This document shows positions 16,496 through 25,640 of a stretch of DNA of 64,000 bases, piece by piece. Source of the stretch: Olsenella sp. SW781 (GTDB lineage: Bacteria > Actinomycetota > Coriobacteriia > Coriobacteriales > Atopobiaceae). Within the stretch, counting starts at the first letter, position 1. Each line of letters starts with the position of its first letter. The notes under the pieces are model-generated. The model was not told where the DNA came from, ran no database searches, and worked only from the letters and a program-made list of their open reading frames with translations. The DNA lies in NCBI RefSeq assembly GCF_012027725.1, contig NZ_SJOU01000010.1:1-64000 (forward strand), in the 5' to 3' direction. The position numbers were made by a program, and so were the translations under genes.

Positions 16496-17248
16496 CTATG
16501 AGCCATCGCCGTCCCCACGCATGAGTGCGTGCCTCACGCGATAGGACTGCCCCCTGAACCGGAGCAGCCTGCCGTGGCGCGCCACGCGGTCGATCACGGC
16601 CGCCGCCATCTGCTCGTCGCCGAACGTCTGGCCCCAGCGGGAGAACTCGAGGTTGGTCGTAATCACCGCCGACTGCCTCTCGTAACCCTCCGAGATCACC
16701 TGGAACAGGAGCCGCGCGCCGTCGGCGTCGAGCGGCAGGAACCCGAGCTCGTCGATTACCAGCATCCGCGCGCGTCCCAGCTGTGAGAGCTCCCTGTCCA
16801 GCCTCCCCTCGTCCCTCGCGCGCCTCAGCCTGAGCACGAGCGACGAGGCGGTGAAGAAGCGCGCCTCCCAGCCCCTCGCGCAGCACATTGCCGCCAGCGC
16901 GCACGCTAGGTGCGTCTTCCCCGTGCCGACGTCGCCCATCAGCACGAGGTCCTCGCAGGGGCCGACGAAGGAGAGCTCCCCCGGGTCGGCGCGCCCGAAG
17001 CCCTCCGGCCACGACACCGACGACCAGTCGTAGCCGTCGAGCGACTTCGCCTGCGGCAGGGCGCAGCGCCCGGGCAGCTGCGCGCGCTTCGACGCGTCGC
17101 GCGAGGCCCCCTCAGCCTCGAGGTAGCCGAGCAGGCACTCCCTCTGCCTCGGGGTCCCGGAGGCGGCCCACTCGGCAAGGACCGACTTGGCGGGCGAGCA
17201 GCGGGCGCCCGCCGCCACCATCCCCTCGACCCCGGCCAACGCCGTCAC
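16496..17248 (-). CDS. istB: IS21-family IstB helper ATPase (element A)
   Basis: A 250-residue AAA+ ATPase that works with the IstA transposase in target selection and strand joining. Walker A GDVGTGKTH lies in the middle, followed by the Walker B-type ARMLVIDELGFLPLD and the conserved ITTNLEFSRWGQTFGDEQMAAAVIDRVARHG, all intact. The GTG at 17248 overlaps the istA stop (GTGA), which is the usual istA-istB coupling; an ATG at 17221 is an alternative. The ATPase looks functional although its partner istA is broken. Confidence 0.82.
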   Translation of the reverse strand: MTALAGVEGMVAAGARCSPAKSVLAEWAASGTPRQRECLLGYLEAEGASRDASKRAQLPGRCALPQAKSLDGYDWSSVSWPEGFGRADPGELSFVGPCEDLVLMGDVGTGKTHLACALAAMCCARGWEARFFTASSLVLRLRRARDEGRLDRELSQLGRARMLVIDELGFLPLDADGARLLFQVISEGYERQSAVITTNLEFSRWGQTFGDEQMAAAVIDRVARHGRLLRFRGQSYRVRHALMRGDGDGS

Positions 17249-18476
17249 CTCCTCGCCGCCAGGCCGTCGCAGGCCGCCAGGCCACCGCCGGCGACGGGCT
17301 CCGCCCCGGGGGCGCGGCGGGCGAGGAGGTCCACTCCGGCGGCATCGGGGACCCTGCCGGCCTCGAAGATGCCGGCCGCCGCCCGCGCAGCGGCCTCGAA
17401 GCCGCTCGACTCCGCGGCGCGCCGGAGCGCGCGGAGCACCTGACGGCGATCCTCCGGCCCGCACCTGTCGAGGCCCTCGCGGAGCGCCGGGGGCACCGCC
17501 GACCTGAGCTGCGACTGCTCCCACGACCTCGGGCGGGCGGCCACGGCGGGCATGGGCGTCGCGGGGCCGAGGACGGTCGCCCCTCCGCCCGACCACGACC
17601 TCGGCAGGGTCGCGGCGGATCTGCCCCGCTCGTCCATGATCTCGACGGTCTCGGCCCTGAGGCCGACGAGCATCCACCTCCCGTGCCAATGGGGGCCGGC
17701 GCAGCAGGGGGTGCCGTCGACCTCGACCCTGCCCTCCCGGTCCGCGCGCCTCCTCTCCCAGCGCACGCAGTCGAACCTCGCGCCCGGCAGGGGCAGGAGC
17801 GCGGCGGCGTCCCCGGCGAGCAGCCGCCGGACCGGGACCCCCTCGCGGTAGTGCTCGCGGCCGGGCGGCGCGTCGCAGCCGGCGAGCAGGCGCGCGTCGG
17901 GCGCCCGGAGGTCCGGGGCCTCGGGGACCGGCACCATCAGGTTGCGCCTCAGGAACCCGACCGCGTTCCCCGCCGACCCCTTCTCGTGCCCGGAGCGGGG
18001 GGTTGCAGAAGCGGACCGCGAGGCCGTGGTGCTGCCGGAAGGCGGCGAACAGGGAGCTCTCCCGGACCACCCCAGCCAGCCGCCGCCCCGCCTCCGTGGC
18101 GTTGTCGAGGACGAGCACCGGGGGCACGCCCCCGATGTGCTCGAACACGGCGAGCATCGACTCGCAGAGGCACTCCGACCGCTCGGACATCGAGCAGCTC
18201 GCCCAGCGGGCGTTTGAGTGCGGGAGAGAGAGATGACGAGCTCGTGAGCGCGCTCCTCGACGCCGCCGATGAGCGCGGGCGCGACGCCGTAGTCCCCCTG
18301 GGCGGAGCCGGGGGGCCACGAGAGCCCCGGGAACCCCTCCGACGCGGCCGGCGCGCGGGACTCCTTCCACTCCCTGACGGAGCGCTCCACGGTAGAGAGC
18401 GAGCCGCGGAAGCCCTCCTCGCCAACCAAGCGGTCGAACACCCTGCGGGCGGTGTGACGCTGCTTCGGCGGCGCGG
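17245..18476 (-). pseudogene. istA: IstA transposase of element A, C-terminal part
   Basis: Begins at the insertion site of element B with PPKQRHTARRVFDRLVGEEGF and continues to the istB overlap. Two frame changes are visible: one at a CT-dinucleotide run near 18225-18232 (before PHSNARWAS), one at a C-run (G-run on +) near 17995-18001 (before SGHEKGSAGN). The third acidic catalytic residue, Glu in the usual KGSVEN motif, reads Gly here (KGSAGN). The N-terminal DNA-binding part is at 20987-21206. The transposase is therefore dead for three independent reasons. Confidence 0.82.
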
Positions 18477-18633
18477 TGTGTTTGATAGCCTCGAAGTTGC
18501 GGGTTTGAGCGTCGGAAAGTTTCGGGTCTGAGCACGAAATTCTTTCGGCTTTGAGCATGGGCACGCCGACCATCCGCAATCGGCCCAACAATGTCGCTGC
18601 TTCCGTTTACGACGTGAGGAGGGCCAGAGAGGA

Positions 18634-20154
18634 ATGATCGGCGTGGACAAGATAGAGGACATGCGCAAGAGGGCCAGGGGCGGCGAGCCAATCGCCTCGA
18701 TCGCGAGGGCGGTCGGAGCGTCGGAGCCGACGGTCAGGAAGTACGCCAGGATGGAGGACCTGTCGCCCGAGCCCCCGAGGCGGCGCGAGCCCGAGAGCGA
18801 GGTCCTCGCGCCATACGAGGAGACGATCGACTCCTGGCTCGACGACGACTGCAGGAACTGGCGCAAGCAGCGCCACACGGCGACGAGGGTCTACGTGAGG
18901 CTCCGCGACGAGGAGGGCTACACGGGCAGCTACTCCACCGTGCAGCGCTACGTCAAGCGCCGCCGCGAGGAGATGGCCCGCGAGCGCGACCGCAGGGACG
19001 CCGAGGGGTTCCTGACGCTGAGGTGGCTGCCCGGCGAGGTCCAGGTTGACTTCGGCGAGGCGGACTTCAGGGTCCGCGGCGTGGTCACCAGGGGCGAGTA
19101 CCTGACGGTCACCTTCCCGCACTCCAACGTCGGGCTCACCCAGGTCTTCTGGGGCGAGACGGCCGAGTGCGTCTGCCAGGGGCTCCGCAACGTCTTCGAG
19201 TTCGTCGGCGGCGTGCCCAGGAGGGCAGTCTTCGACAACGCCACCGAGGTCGGCAGGCGCGTCGGCGGGGAGGTGAGGACGTCCGAGCTCTTCCGCCGCT
19301 TCGCGGCTCACCACGGGCTCGACTACACCCTCGCCAACCCCTACTCGGGCAACGAGAAGGGCAGCGTCGAGAACAAGGTCGGCTGCCACAGGAGGAACCT
19401 CTTCGTCCCCGTCCCGTCGTTCCACGACGTCCGCGCGTTCAACCGCAGGCTGCTCGAAGACTGCCTCGACCTGAGCGAGGGCAAGCGCCGCCACGGGCTC
19501 GGCACGCCCGAGTCCGAGCTGTTCGGAGAGGACAGGGAGGCGCTCTCGCCGCTGCCGCCGGCGGCGTTCTCGTGCGTGAGGTGGGAGACCAGGAGGTGCA
19601 ACAAGCAGGGCACGATCACGGTCGGCGGGGCGCACCGCTACTCGGCCGGCCCCGCCTACGCGCGCCGCGAGGTCGCCGTCGCGCTCGGCGCCTTCGACGT
19701 CGCGGTCTGCGACTGCGAGACCGGGGAGGTCGTCGCCGCCTACGAGCGCGAGTGGGACAGGCCCCGACCGACAGCTCGGACCCGACGCTGCGGCTGAGGC
19801 TCCTGTGCATGAGGCCCGCCGGGTGGAGGGACTCGAGCGTGAGGGCGTCGCTGCCCGCCGAGCTCGTCGCCTTCCTCGACTCCGAGGCGCCCGCCGAGCT
19901 CGCCGCCGACCCCGGGGCGCCGCGCGCGAGGGCGCGGAGCGCGGGTGGGGCGCCGCCGCGGGGGGGGCGTGTCGAGCTCGCTCGCGGCGACCGGAGGCGT
20001 CGACCGCGCCTCGGTCGCCCTCTCGGCCGCCAGGGCCGCCTCGGGGGACGGGCGAGTCGAGTACGACGAGGAGGTCGACCTGGGCGTCTACGACAGGGCG
20101 CTGAGGCTGCTCGAGGGAGGCGGGCGGCATGCCGCGGACGAGCTCGGAGCGTGA
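18634..20154 (+). pseudogene. istA: IstA transposase of element B, frameshifted
   Basis: From the ATG at 18634 (GAGGAGG region upstream) a 387-residue frame runs to 19797. It has the N-terminal HTH (PIASIARAVGASEPTVRKYAR) and an intact catalytic core: Asp in VQVDFG, Asp in VFDNATEV, Glu in KGSVENKVG. The frame is then lost near 19755-19770; the C-terminal domain continues in another frame (LRLRLLCMRPAGWRDSSVRASLP) and, after a second shift near 19940, in a third (SLAATGGVDRASVALSAARA) to the stop at 20154. The truncated product keeps the DDE core but lacks the end that normally meets IstB. Confidence 0.82.
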
Positions 20155-20888
20155 GGCCGCCCAGGCTGCCTTCCGCGGGGCCGCGAGGGCCCTCTTCATA
20201 TCCGGTGACACGATCGGCGCCTTCCTCGCCTCCGCGACGCCGGGCCAGGCGGCCGCGCGCGGCGACGCCCGCGTCGGGGGCCTCCCGCCACGACGGGGCG
20301 AGGCGGGCGCGCCTGCTCAGGCAGGCGAGGTTCCCCGTGCCCAAGTCGGCCGGGGGCCTCGGCCGGCCCGACGTCGCGTTCCCCGACGGCTGGGGCCGCG
20401 ACGAGATGCTCTCGCTGGCGTTCGTGCGCGACGCGGAGGACCTGGTCTCCTGCGGCCAGACGGGGCGCGGCAAGACCCACATGGCCACCGCCCTCGGAAT
20501 CGCCGCGACCTCGGCGGGCTACCCCGCGGGGTTCTGGCTGGCCGCGCGGCCGGTGCCGCGGCTCGGCAAGGCCAAGCGGGAGGGGACGCCCGGCCGGCTG
20601 CTCGCCGACGTGGCCAGGGCGAGGCTCCTGGTCCCGGGCGAGTTCGGCCACGTGCCCTTTGACGCGGGCGGGGCGGGGCCCCGTGCCGGGCCGTGTCGGA
20701 CGGCCGCGAGAGGGGGCGTGACATCCGCCGCCGGCGTCGGGTCCGGCAGGTGGGGCACGGTCTTCGCGGACGACAGGCTCGCGGCGGCCATCGTCGACCG
20801 CGTGGTGCACCACGGCAGGCTCGTGGAGTTCGGCGGACCCAGCCACAGGCTCGAGGAGTCCCTCATGCTGGGAAAGTCGGGAAGGTAG
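20129..20888 (+). pseudogene. istB: IstB ATPase of element B, degenerate
   Basis: Starts with ATG at 20129 (PRTSSEREAAQAAFRGAARALFIS), overlapping the end of istA, but shifts frame near 20260-20290. The rest reads GWGRDEMLSLAFVRDAEDLVSCGQTGRGKTHMATAL and ends at 20888. Walker A (GQTGRGKTH) is intact, whereas Walker B reads LLVPGEFGHVPFD, so the Asp that binds magnesium is Gly. Later parts are also corrupted (GAGPRAGPCRTAARGG where RLLFQVI-type sequence is expected). It should not work. Confidence 0.8.
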
Positions 20889-20986
20889 AGACGGCGGCGC
20901 GCCCGTGACGAAACTCGAAAAAGTTGCGCGCCAGAACCCGAAAGAAATCTGTGCTCAAAACCGAAAGTCAGGCTTAACTAAACACA

Positions 20987-21206
20987 GCGCGGCGAGATCG
21001 GAGGCGAGCCACCCGCGGACGAGGTCCGCGTACGGCTCCATGGTGGGGCTCTCCCGGGCGCGCTTGACCGGCGGCTCCGGCGAGAGCGACGCGGACGCGT
21101 ACTTCGCGACCGTGTTCCTGCTGACGCCGAGGGCGGAGGCGATCTTCCTCTGCGAGCAGCCGCGAATCGCCATCTCTCTGATACATTCTTGTGTTGACTT
21201 GGGCAT
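20987..21206 (-). pseudogene. istA: IstA transposase of element A, N-terminal part
   Basis: MPKSTQECIREMAIRGCSQRKIASALG-VSRNTVAKYA is the helix-turn-helix head of an IstA protein. It ends in WLASDLAA exactly at the 6-bp duplication caused by element B, and continues in frame at 18476. ATG at 21206 lies 6 nt after GAGAGG; an ATG at 21212 is also in frame. Confidence 0.82.
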
Positions 21207-21387
21207 CGTCATCCTCTCGTCGTCCTCCTCGTCCGTGGTTTGGGGAAACCTACGGCGAGGAATCTACTAGAGCTTGGCGGTGCCCGGCCCCTTGTCGGGC
21301 ACCGCCTCGGCAGGCGGCTCAGTTTTGGTGACGTTGGTGGCTCAGCTATTCGTGACGGAGCGGCTCAAATCCAATTGAAGCAAAACA

Positions 21388-21690
21388 CCCCTCGAAGATC
21401 GTCCCGGTCATCGGGGTGAACGAGCGCCGGCAGGAGCGGCAGAGCCACCGCCGGACCCCGCGCGCGTCGTGGCCGTCGCGCACGACGTCGGGGGAGCCGC
21501 AGCGCGGGCACGCGTCGCGCCCGTAGGCGTTGAAGAACGCGGCCTCGCCCTCGAGCGGGGCGTGACGCGCGTCGTAGGCCTCGCGGTGGGCCCGGGCCAC
21601 GAGCGCCTGGGCGGGCGTCAGGTCCGAGTCCGGGAGGCCGTCCCACGGCGTCGCCGACGCCGAGGGCATCCTCATCCTCTTCGCACACAT
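21388..21690 (-). pseudogene. Truncated zinc-ribbon transposase (IS1595-like)
   Basis: About 100 residues: AAFFNAYGRDACPRCGSPDVV, then DGHDARGVRRWLCRSCRRSFTP and MTGTIFEG. The CPxC...CxxC ribbon followed by SFTxxTGTIFE is the N-terminal domain of IS1595-type and related transposases. The DDE catalytic domain is missing because element A begins right after TGTIFEG. The other half is not found on the far side of element A. Confidence 0.7.
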
Positions 21691-22012
21691 GGTGGTGGTC
21701 CTCGGCGCCCCGCGGGATGCCGCGCCCTGGACCACCACGTCGCGAGACCGCGGCACCCCGCGGGACGTTCTCGCGGGTGTGCTATGTCAGCATGGGATTA
21801 TAGGCGCGACGGCGCGGGGAGACGCCGGCATCACCACTGTGCAAAAGAGCATTGTCCGCCGAATTTGTAAATCTAGATGACGGACATATGAGTTTCAGAG
21901 GCTTTGGGCACCCAGTCGCAGCATGTCATTGAGCTATAGTTATACACGCTTTTTCGATTGATCTTCTGCCCGTTTCTCTAATGAGCCGGGTATTTCCGTG
22001 AGGTGATAGTAG
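21691..22012. other. Intergenic region before the DUF6541-type gene
   Basis: About 320 bp; the left part may be the outer end of the truncated transposase element. The right part (from about 21840) is AT-richer and should contain the promoter of the gene at 22013. I cannot place a clear -35/-10 pair. No other feature seen. Confidence 0.35.
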
Positions 22013-24106
22013 ATGTGGGGTGAGTTTGCTCTGATTTCTCTGGTTATGTCATCCATCCTTCTGGTTCCCGGATACCTCGTGATGCGCACACTCGGGGCAC
22101 GTGGCATCTGGCCACTACTCCTCGCGCCCATCCTCAGCCTCTCGCTCATCGCCATTGTGGGACAGGCTCTCGCACTCGTCCACGTTCCCTCCACCCCGGT
22201 GCTGCTGCTTGGCATTCTTATCATGCTTCCCGCCCTCGCGCTTCTTGTCACCCGCAGGAAAGGACTCCATCTCGCATTTCCGCACATAGAACCCTGGATA
22301 GCTCCCATATACCTCATTCTTGGCATCGCCCTTGGGTACAACCTATTCCTGTCGCGCCTTGGCACTCCCGATGCCCTCTTCCAAGCATACGATGTCACTC
22401 AGCACCTCAACCTCATCCAGGCCATGTCTGGCTCGGGCACCTTCACCTCGCTCAACGTGGGGCCATACCTGTCGCTGGCCGATCAGGCAATAGATCCTCT
22501 TGGGAACAGCGGCTTTTATCCAGCCGCATGGCATGCCGCCTGCGCGCTCGTCGTCCAGATGACGGGTTGTTCCGTGCCCCTCGTCATCAACGTCTCCATG
22601 TTTGTCCTCTCCTGCCTCGCGTTCCCCCTCTCGGTGCTTGCCCTACTCGGCGTTCTCTTCCCCCAATCAAGAGCGGCACACCTCTGCGGGGCCCTTGTCT
22701 CCCTCGCCTTTGTTGCCTTTCCGTGGAACCTTCTGGCCTTTGGGCCCGTATACGCCAACATCGCCGGCTTCGCCCTCATGCCCTGCGCCATGGCGCTTTT
22801 CATCCATCTCCTCGCAGACGACCTCTCCCCGTTCATGCGAGCGAGGATCTTCGGCGCACTCGTAATTACCGCCATTGGGCTTGCGCTCTGCCATCCGAAT
22901 ACCATTTTCACCTGCGTGGCGTTCCTTGCTCCATACTGCGTCTCAAGAATATGCGCCGCCTGTGCGAGGAGGGGGTGGGGTGTTCTGCAGAAGGCCTCAC
23001 TCTGCATCCTCTTCCTTGCTTTCTGCGCCGGATTCTGGATTTTCTGCTATCGTCTTCCCGCCTTCAGGGAGACCGTGGCGCATGTCTGGCCCCCCTTCGC
23101 ATGGGCATTTCAAGAGATTATTAACATCCTTACGCTTTGCTACAACATGGGCTTCAACTACGAGACGGCAGCCCAGCTTCTGCTGGGGGCCCTTGTCGTC
23201 GTAGGCGCAATCAGGGCGCTCCACGTGCCGGGCAGACGATGGCTCGTGGCCTCATATGCTGCAATCTGCTATATCCTGCTCATCAGCGCAACCCACAGGG
23301 ACGAGCTCAAGCAGCTGCTCGCAGGGTTCTGGTACACCGACCCCATGCGCCTTGCTGCCATCGCAGCCATAGCGGCCATCCCTCTTGCAACGCTCGGAGC
23401 GTTATGGGCGTATGGGACCATCATGCGGCTTGCTGCCGCCAATAGCAAGGGAACGAGGACCAAGCCACACGGGGCAATCGTTGCCGGAGCCGCCGCCGCT
23501 CTTTTTCTTGGCATCAACTTCATGCCCGAGTTCAACCTCCCCGGACTCCACCACGAGTACTCCGCAAAGGAGCAGGCCGAATATAAGAATGTGGAGACGC
23601 GCGACTGGCCGAAGAGCGTTCACACCACGTTTGGCGACTTCCGCGAAGCCATCGAAGCCACCTACTCCTATACACAGCCTCTTGATGAGAGCGAGAGGCT
23701 CTTCCTCAACAAATTGGACATGAAGTCAGCCGTACCCGAAGGCGCCCTCGTTATCAACAACCCCATGGATGGCAGCTTTCTCACCTATGGCACGGATGGA
23801 CTCAGGGTCTACTATCGCAATTTTGTCGGGTACGGAGGAGAGAACGAGACTAAGGAAAGCAGGATTATTCGCGAGCGTCTCTGCGACTATGCAAGTGATT
23901 CTGAAGTCCAGGCGGCAGTTGAGGCTGTTGATGCTGAATACGTCCTTGTCCTGCGTGGGGGCGAGCGCCAGTGCGGCTTCATCAATCTGCGAGGAGATTA
24001 TAACGAAGCCCTCTTCTCCGGCATCTCCTCGATAACCCCCGAAACCCCAGGATTCACGTGCGTATGTGAAACGGGAATTCTCAGGCTCTATCGGATTGAC
24101 AGATAG
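22013..24106 (+). CDS. DUF6541-type polytopic membrane protein
   Basis: A 697-residue protein with some eleven or more hydrophobic segments spread from residue 1 to about 490 (for example LISLVMSSILLVPGYLVM at the start and AAALFLGINFMP near 495), then a soluble C-terminal part of about 200 residues. The layout and the sequence around FYPAAWHAACALVVQMTG resemble the DUF6541 family, which I know from actinobacteria and coriobacteria near cell-surface polysaccharide genes; GT-C type glycosyltransferases have a similar architecture. The ATG is preceded by GAGGTGAT. No operon partners; a strong terminator follows at 24134. Enzymatic role unproven. Confidence 0.7.
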   Translation: MWGEFALISLVMSSILLVPGYLVMRTLGARGIWPLLLAPILSLSLIAIVGQALALVHVPSTPVLLLGILIMLPALALLVTRRKGLHLAFPHIEPWIAPIYLILGIALGYNLFLSRLGTPDALFQAYDVTQHLNLIQAMSGSGTFTSLNVGPYLSLADQAIDPLGNSGFYPAAWHAACALVVQMTGCSVPLVINVSMFVLSCLAFPLSVLALLGVLFPQSRAAHLCGALVSLAFVAFPWNLLAFGPVYANIAGFALMPCAMALFIHLLADDLSPFMRARIFGALVITAIGLALCHPNTIFTCVAFLAPYCVSRICAACARRGWGVLQKASLCILFLAFCAGFWIFCYRLPAFRETVAHVWPPFAWAFQEIINILTLCYNMGFNYETAAQLLLGALVVVGAIRALHVPGRRWLVASYAAICYILLISATHRDELKQLLAGFWYTDPMRLAAIAAIAAIPLATLGALWAYGTIMRLAAANSKGTRTKPHGAIVAGAAAALFLGINFMPEFNLPGLHHEYSAKEQAEYKNVETRDWPKSVHTTFGDFREAIEATYSYTQPLDESERLFLNKLDMKSAVPEGALVINNPMDGSFLTYGTDGLRVYYRNFVGYGGENETKESRIIRERLCDYASDSEVQAAVEAVDAEYVLVLRGGERQCGFINLRGDYNEALFSGISSITPETPGFTCVCETGILRLYRIDR

Positions 24107-24133
24107 ACCTCTCCGCAAAGCAACGATACGCAT

Positions 24134-24167
24134 CTAGGGGCCGCCCCCAGCGAGGGGCGGCCCCTAG
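24134..24167. terminator. Bidirectional terminator
   Basis: A 14-bp perfect stem CTAGGGGCCGCCCC (24134-24147) with GGGGCGGCCCCTAG (24154-24167) and a 6-nt loop, between two convergent genes (22013-24106 and 24204-24779). On the + side ACTATCTTTCC follows. Confidence 0.8.
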
Positions 24168-24203
24168 ACTATCTTTCCCTAGGAGTCACGTTATATGTAA
24201 GAG

Positions 24204-24779
24204 CTAAATTTCAATCTTGGCACCGAGCAGCCTGGCAAACTCGCGGCAGATGGCAGTGTCGCCGGGCCACGCCGGGGCGGTCACGAGGTTGCGGTCCACG
24301 ACCGCCTCGTCCATCCCCGCCTCCTTGTAGGTGCCACCGGCAAGGGTGATGTCCGGGCCGACCGCGGGATAGGCGGTGGCGGTGTAGCCCTCGAGCACAC
24401 CGGCCGCGGCAAGCACCTGCGGGCCGTGGCAGATGGCGGCGACGGGCTTCTCCGACGAGAAGAACTCACGCACGATCTCCAGCACGCGAGCGTTCAGGCG
24501 GATGTACTCGGGAGCACGCCCGCCGGTGATGAAGAGGCCCGCGTAGTCGGCGGTGTCAACGGCGTCGAAGTCCGCCGTGAGCGCGAAGTTGTGACCGCGC
24601 AGCTCGGTGTAGGTCTGCTCGCCGAGGAAGTCGTGGACGGCGGTGGCAACCGTATCGCCGGCCTTCTTGTCCGGGCAGACGGCATCCACCTGATAGCCGA
24701 GCATGGAGAGCGCCTGGAACGGCACCATCGTCTCGTAGTCCTCGGTGAAGTCACCGCACAGCATGAGAATCTTGGGCAT
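24204..24779 (-). CDS. DJ-1/PfpI family protein
   Basis: A 191-residue class I glutamine-amidotransferase-like protein. The nucleophile elbow AICHGPQ carries Cys at about 117 with His next to it, and the N-terminal Glu that usually pairs with this Cys is in FTEDYE (residues 11-16). [14 protein letters not shown] is the conserved loop before it. Family members act as deglycases, chaperones or proteases; which applies cannot be told here. The ATG at 24779 is preceded by GAGGGGAG. Single gene. Confidence 0.88.
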   Translation of the reverse strand: MPKILMLCGDFTEDYETMVPFQALSMLGYQVDAVCPDKKAGDTVATAVHDFLGEQTYTELRGHNFALTADFDAVDTADYAGLFITGGRAPEYIRLNARVLEIVREFFSSEKPVAAICHGPQVLAAAGVLEGYTATAYPAVGPDITLAGGTYKEAGMDEAVVDRNLVTAPAWPGDTAICREFARLLGAKIEI

Positions 24780-25086
24780 GGGAGTCTCCCCTCGTTTGCC
24801 ATGGCATGAAGCCGTTTCTGGTCAACTCTTGATATTATCGTACAGTCGGCTTGTGAAACTGGCGACCTCTTTGCTCAGTGGCCTGAGCTATGCGGCGGCT
24901 GGCTCTGCATGCTCTCGTTAAACTTGAACAATACCAAGCCCGTCGCTGATTGAGTCCCCTTTCCCCGTTTGGCAATTCCAGTCTGCAAGCAATAGAGCAT
25001 CATTCACCATTGACGACAACTGCAGGAACGCTCCGGCATCCCCACACGAAGGACGCGAGACACAATAATATGAATCTATATCAAAC
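24780..25086. other. Intergenic region upstream of the DJ-1 gene
   Basis: About 300 bp with no convincing gene. It holds the leftward promoter of the DJ-1 gene, which I cannot define. A 75-codon rightward frame from 24950 has neither a ribosome site nor a recognisable product. Confidence 0.35.
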
Positions 25087-25115
25087 TGCTGGAGGGCATG
25101 ATGACCCCTCCAGCA
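25087..25115 (-). terminator. Terminator of the beta-helix/DUF5648 gene
   Basis: A 10-bp perfect stem TGCTGGAGGG (25087-25096) with CCCTCCAGCA (25106-25115), 9-nt loop. It lies 70 bp beyond the end of the leftward coding sequence at 25186, and on the minus strand GTTTGATAT follows. Confidence 0.65.
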
Positions 25116-25185
25116 ACCAGGTCAATCGAGAAATACCGATTGGACAGATTATACAATTAACAAATAGCAGCAAATGACAAAAGGA

Positions 25186-25640
25186 TTAGCCGAGCACCCG
25201 GTCAACCTTTACCGTAAAGGTCATTGCGTTCCTGTACACGTCCGTAACGGAGAGCTCAGCCACGCCGACACCCACGGGATTGATGCATACCTCAAGTCCG
25301 TCGGCAGACACCTCGAACACTGCGGAATTTGATGAGATGGCAGATGTGACCTCATTGCTCAGCACAAGGTCCTCGTCGTAGCCCCGGCTGACACGCCGCA
25401 GGGCGTAGTCGGCGCTGGCCGCCCACAGCTCCGACTCCGTGAGCTGTTCGCCAGATCCTGTGGGAACGACCCTGACGGAAACCGCAAATTCCTTGTCGTC
25501 GTCCTGGTTATAGAACTTGATATCACCGCTGCCGGTCCTGAGAGCGGTGACAAGGTAGAGATTGTCGCCCTCGCCGCCGTCGACGTAGCGGACGGACCCG
25601 AGATCAACGAGGCTGCTGGCATGGGAAGTCTGTTCACCTC
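25186..25640 (-). pseudogene. Frameshifted C-terminal tail of the beta-helix/DUF5648 gene
   Basis: In a second frame the minus strand reads on without stops from about 25640 to the TAA at 25186: DLGSVRYVDGGEGDNLYLV, then FAVSVRVVPTGSGEQLTE, AVFEVSADGLEVCINPVGVG and MTFTVKVDRVLG. This is clean protein-like sequence with an Ig-like beta character (FEVSADGLEV... VAELSVTDV), while the frame that continues from the upstream gene becomes low-complexity Ser/Arg/Thr. The original gene therefore ended at 25186 and a frameshift lies near 25610-25650. Confidence 0.75.

Larger units (their letters stand above)
18477..20986 (+). mobile_element. IS21-family element B inserted into istA of element A
   Basis: A 2510-bp element with ends TGTGTTTG...CTAAACACA, flanked by a 6-bp direct repeat GCGCGG (18471-18476 and 20987-20992). 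Removing the element and one repeat restores istA of element A in frame (SDLAA joined to PPKQRHT), which fixes the boundaries to the base. Subterminal repeats of TTTCGG-TTTGAGCAC type are visible at both ends. It carries istA and istB on the + strand, both damaged. Confidence 0.92.
16433..21387 (-). mobile_element. IS21-family element A, interrupted by element B
   Basis: The ends are related over 26 bp and beyond: the left end TGTGTTCCGTCAAGCC-ATTTTGAGCC at 16433 and the right end (reversed) TGTTTTGCTTCAATTGG-ATTTGAGCC at 21387. Both continue into a second internal block CGTCACGAA...CTGAGCC, the multiple terminal repeats typical of IS21. It carries istA then istB leftward, split by element B (18477-20986). 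Without B it would be about 2.4 kb. No target duplication is apparent, and the right flank is a truncated transposase, so a deletion probably followed insertion. Confidence 0.85.

Noticed and set aside
24950-25177. A 75-codon + strand frame
   Set aside because: No ribosome site, no homology I can name, and it overlaps the terminator at 25087-25115.
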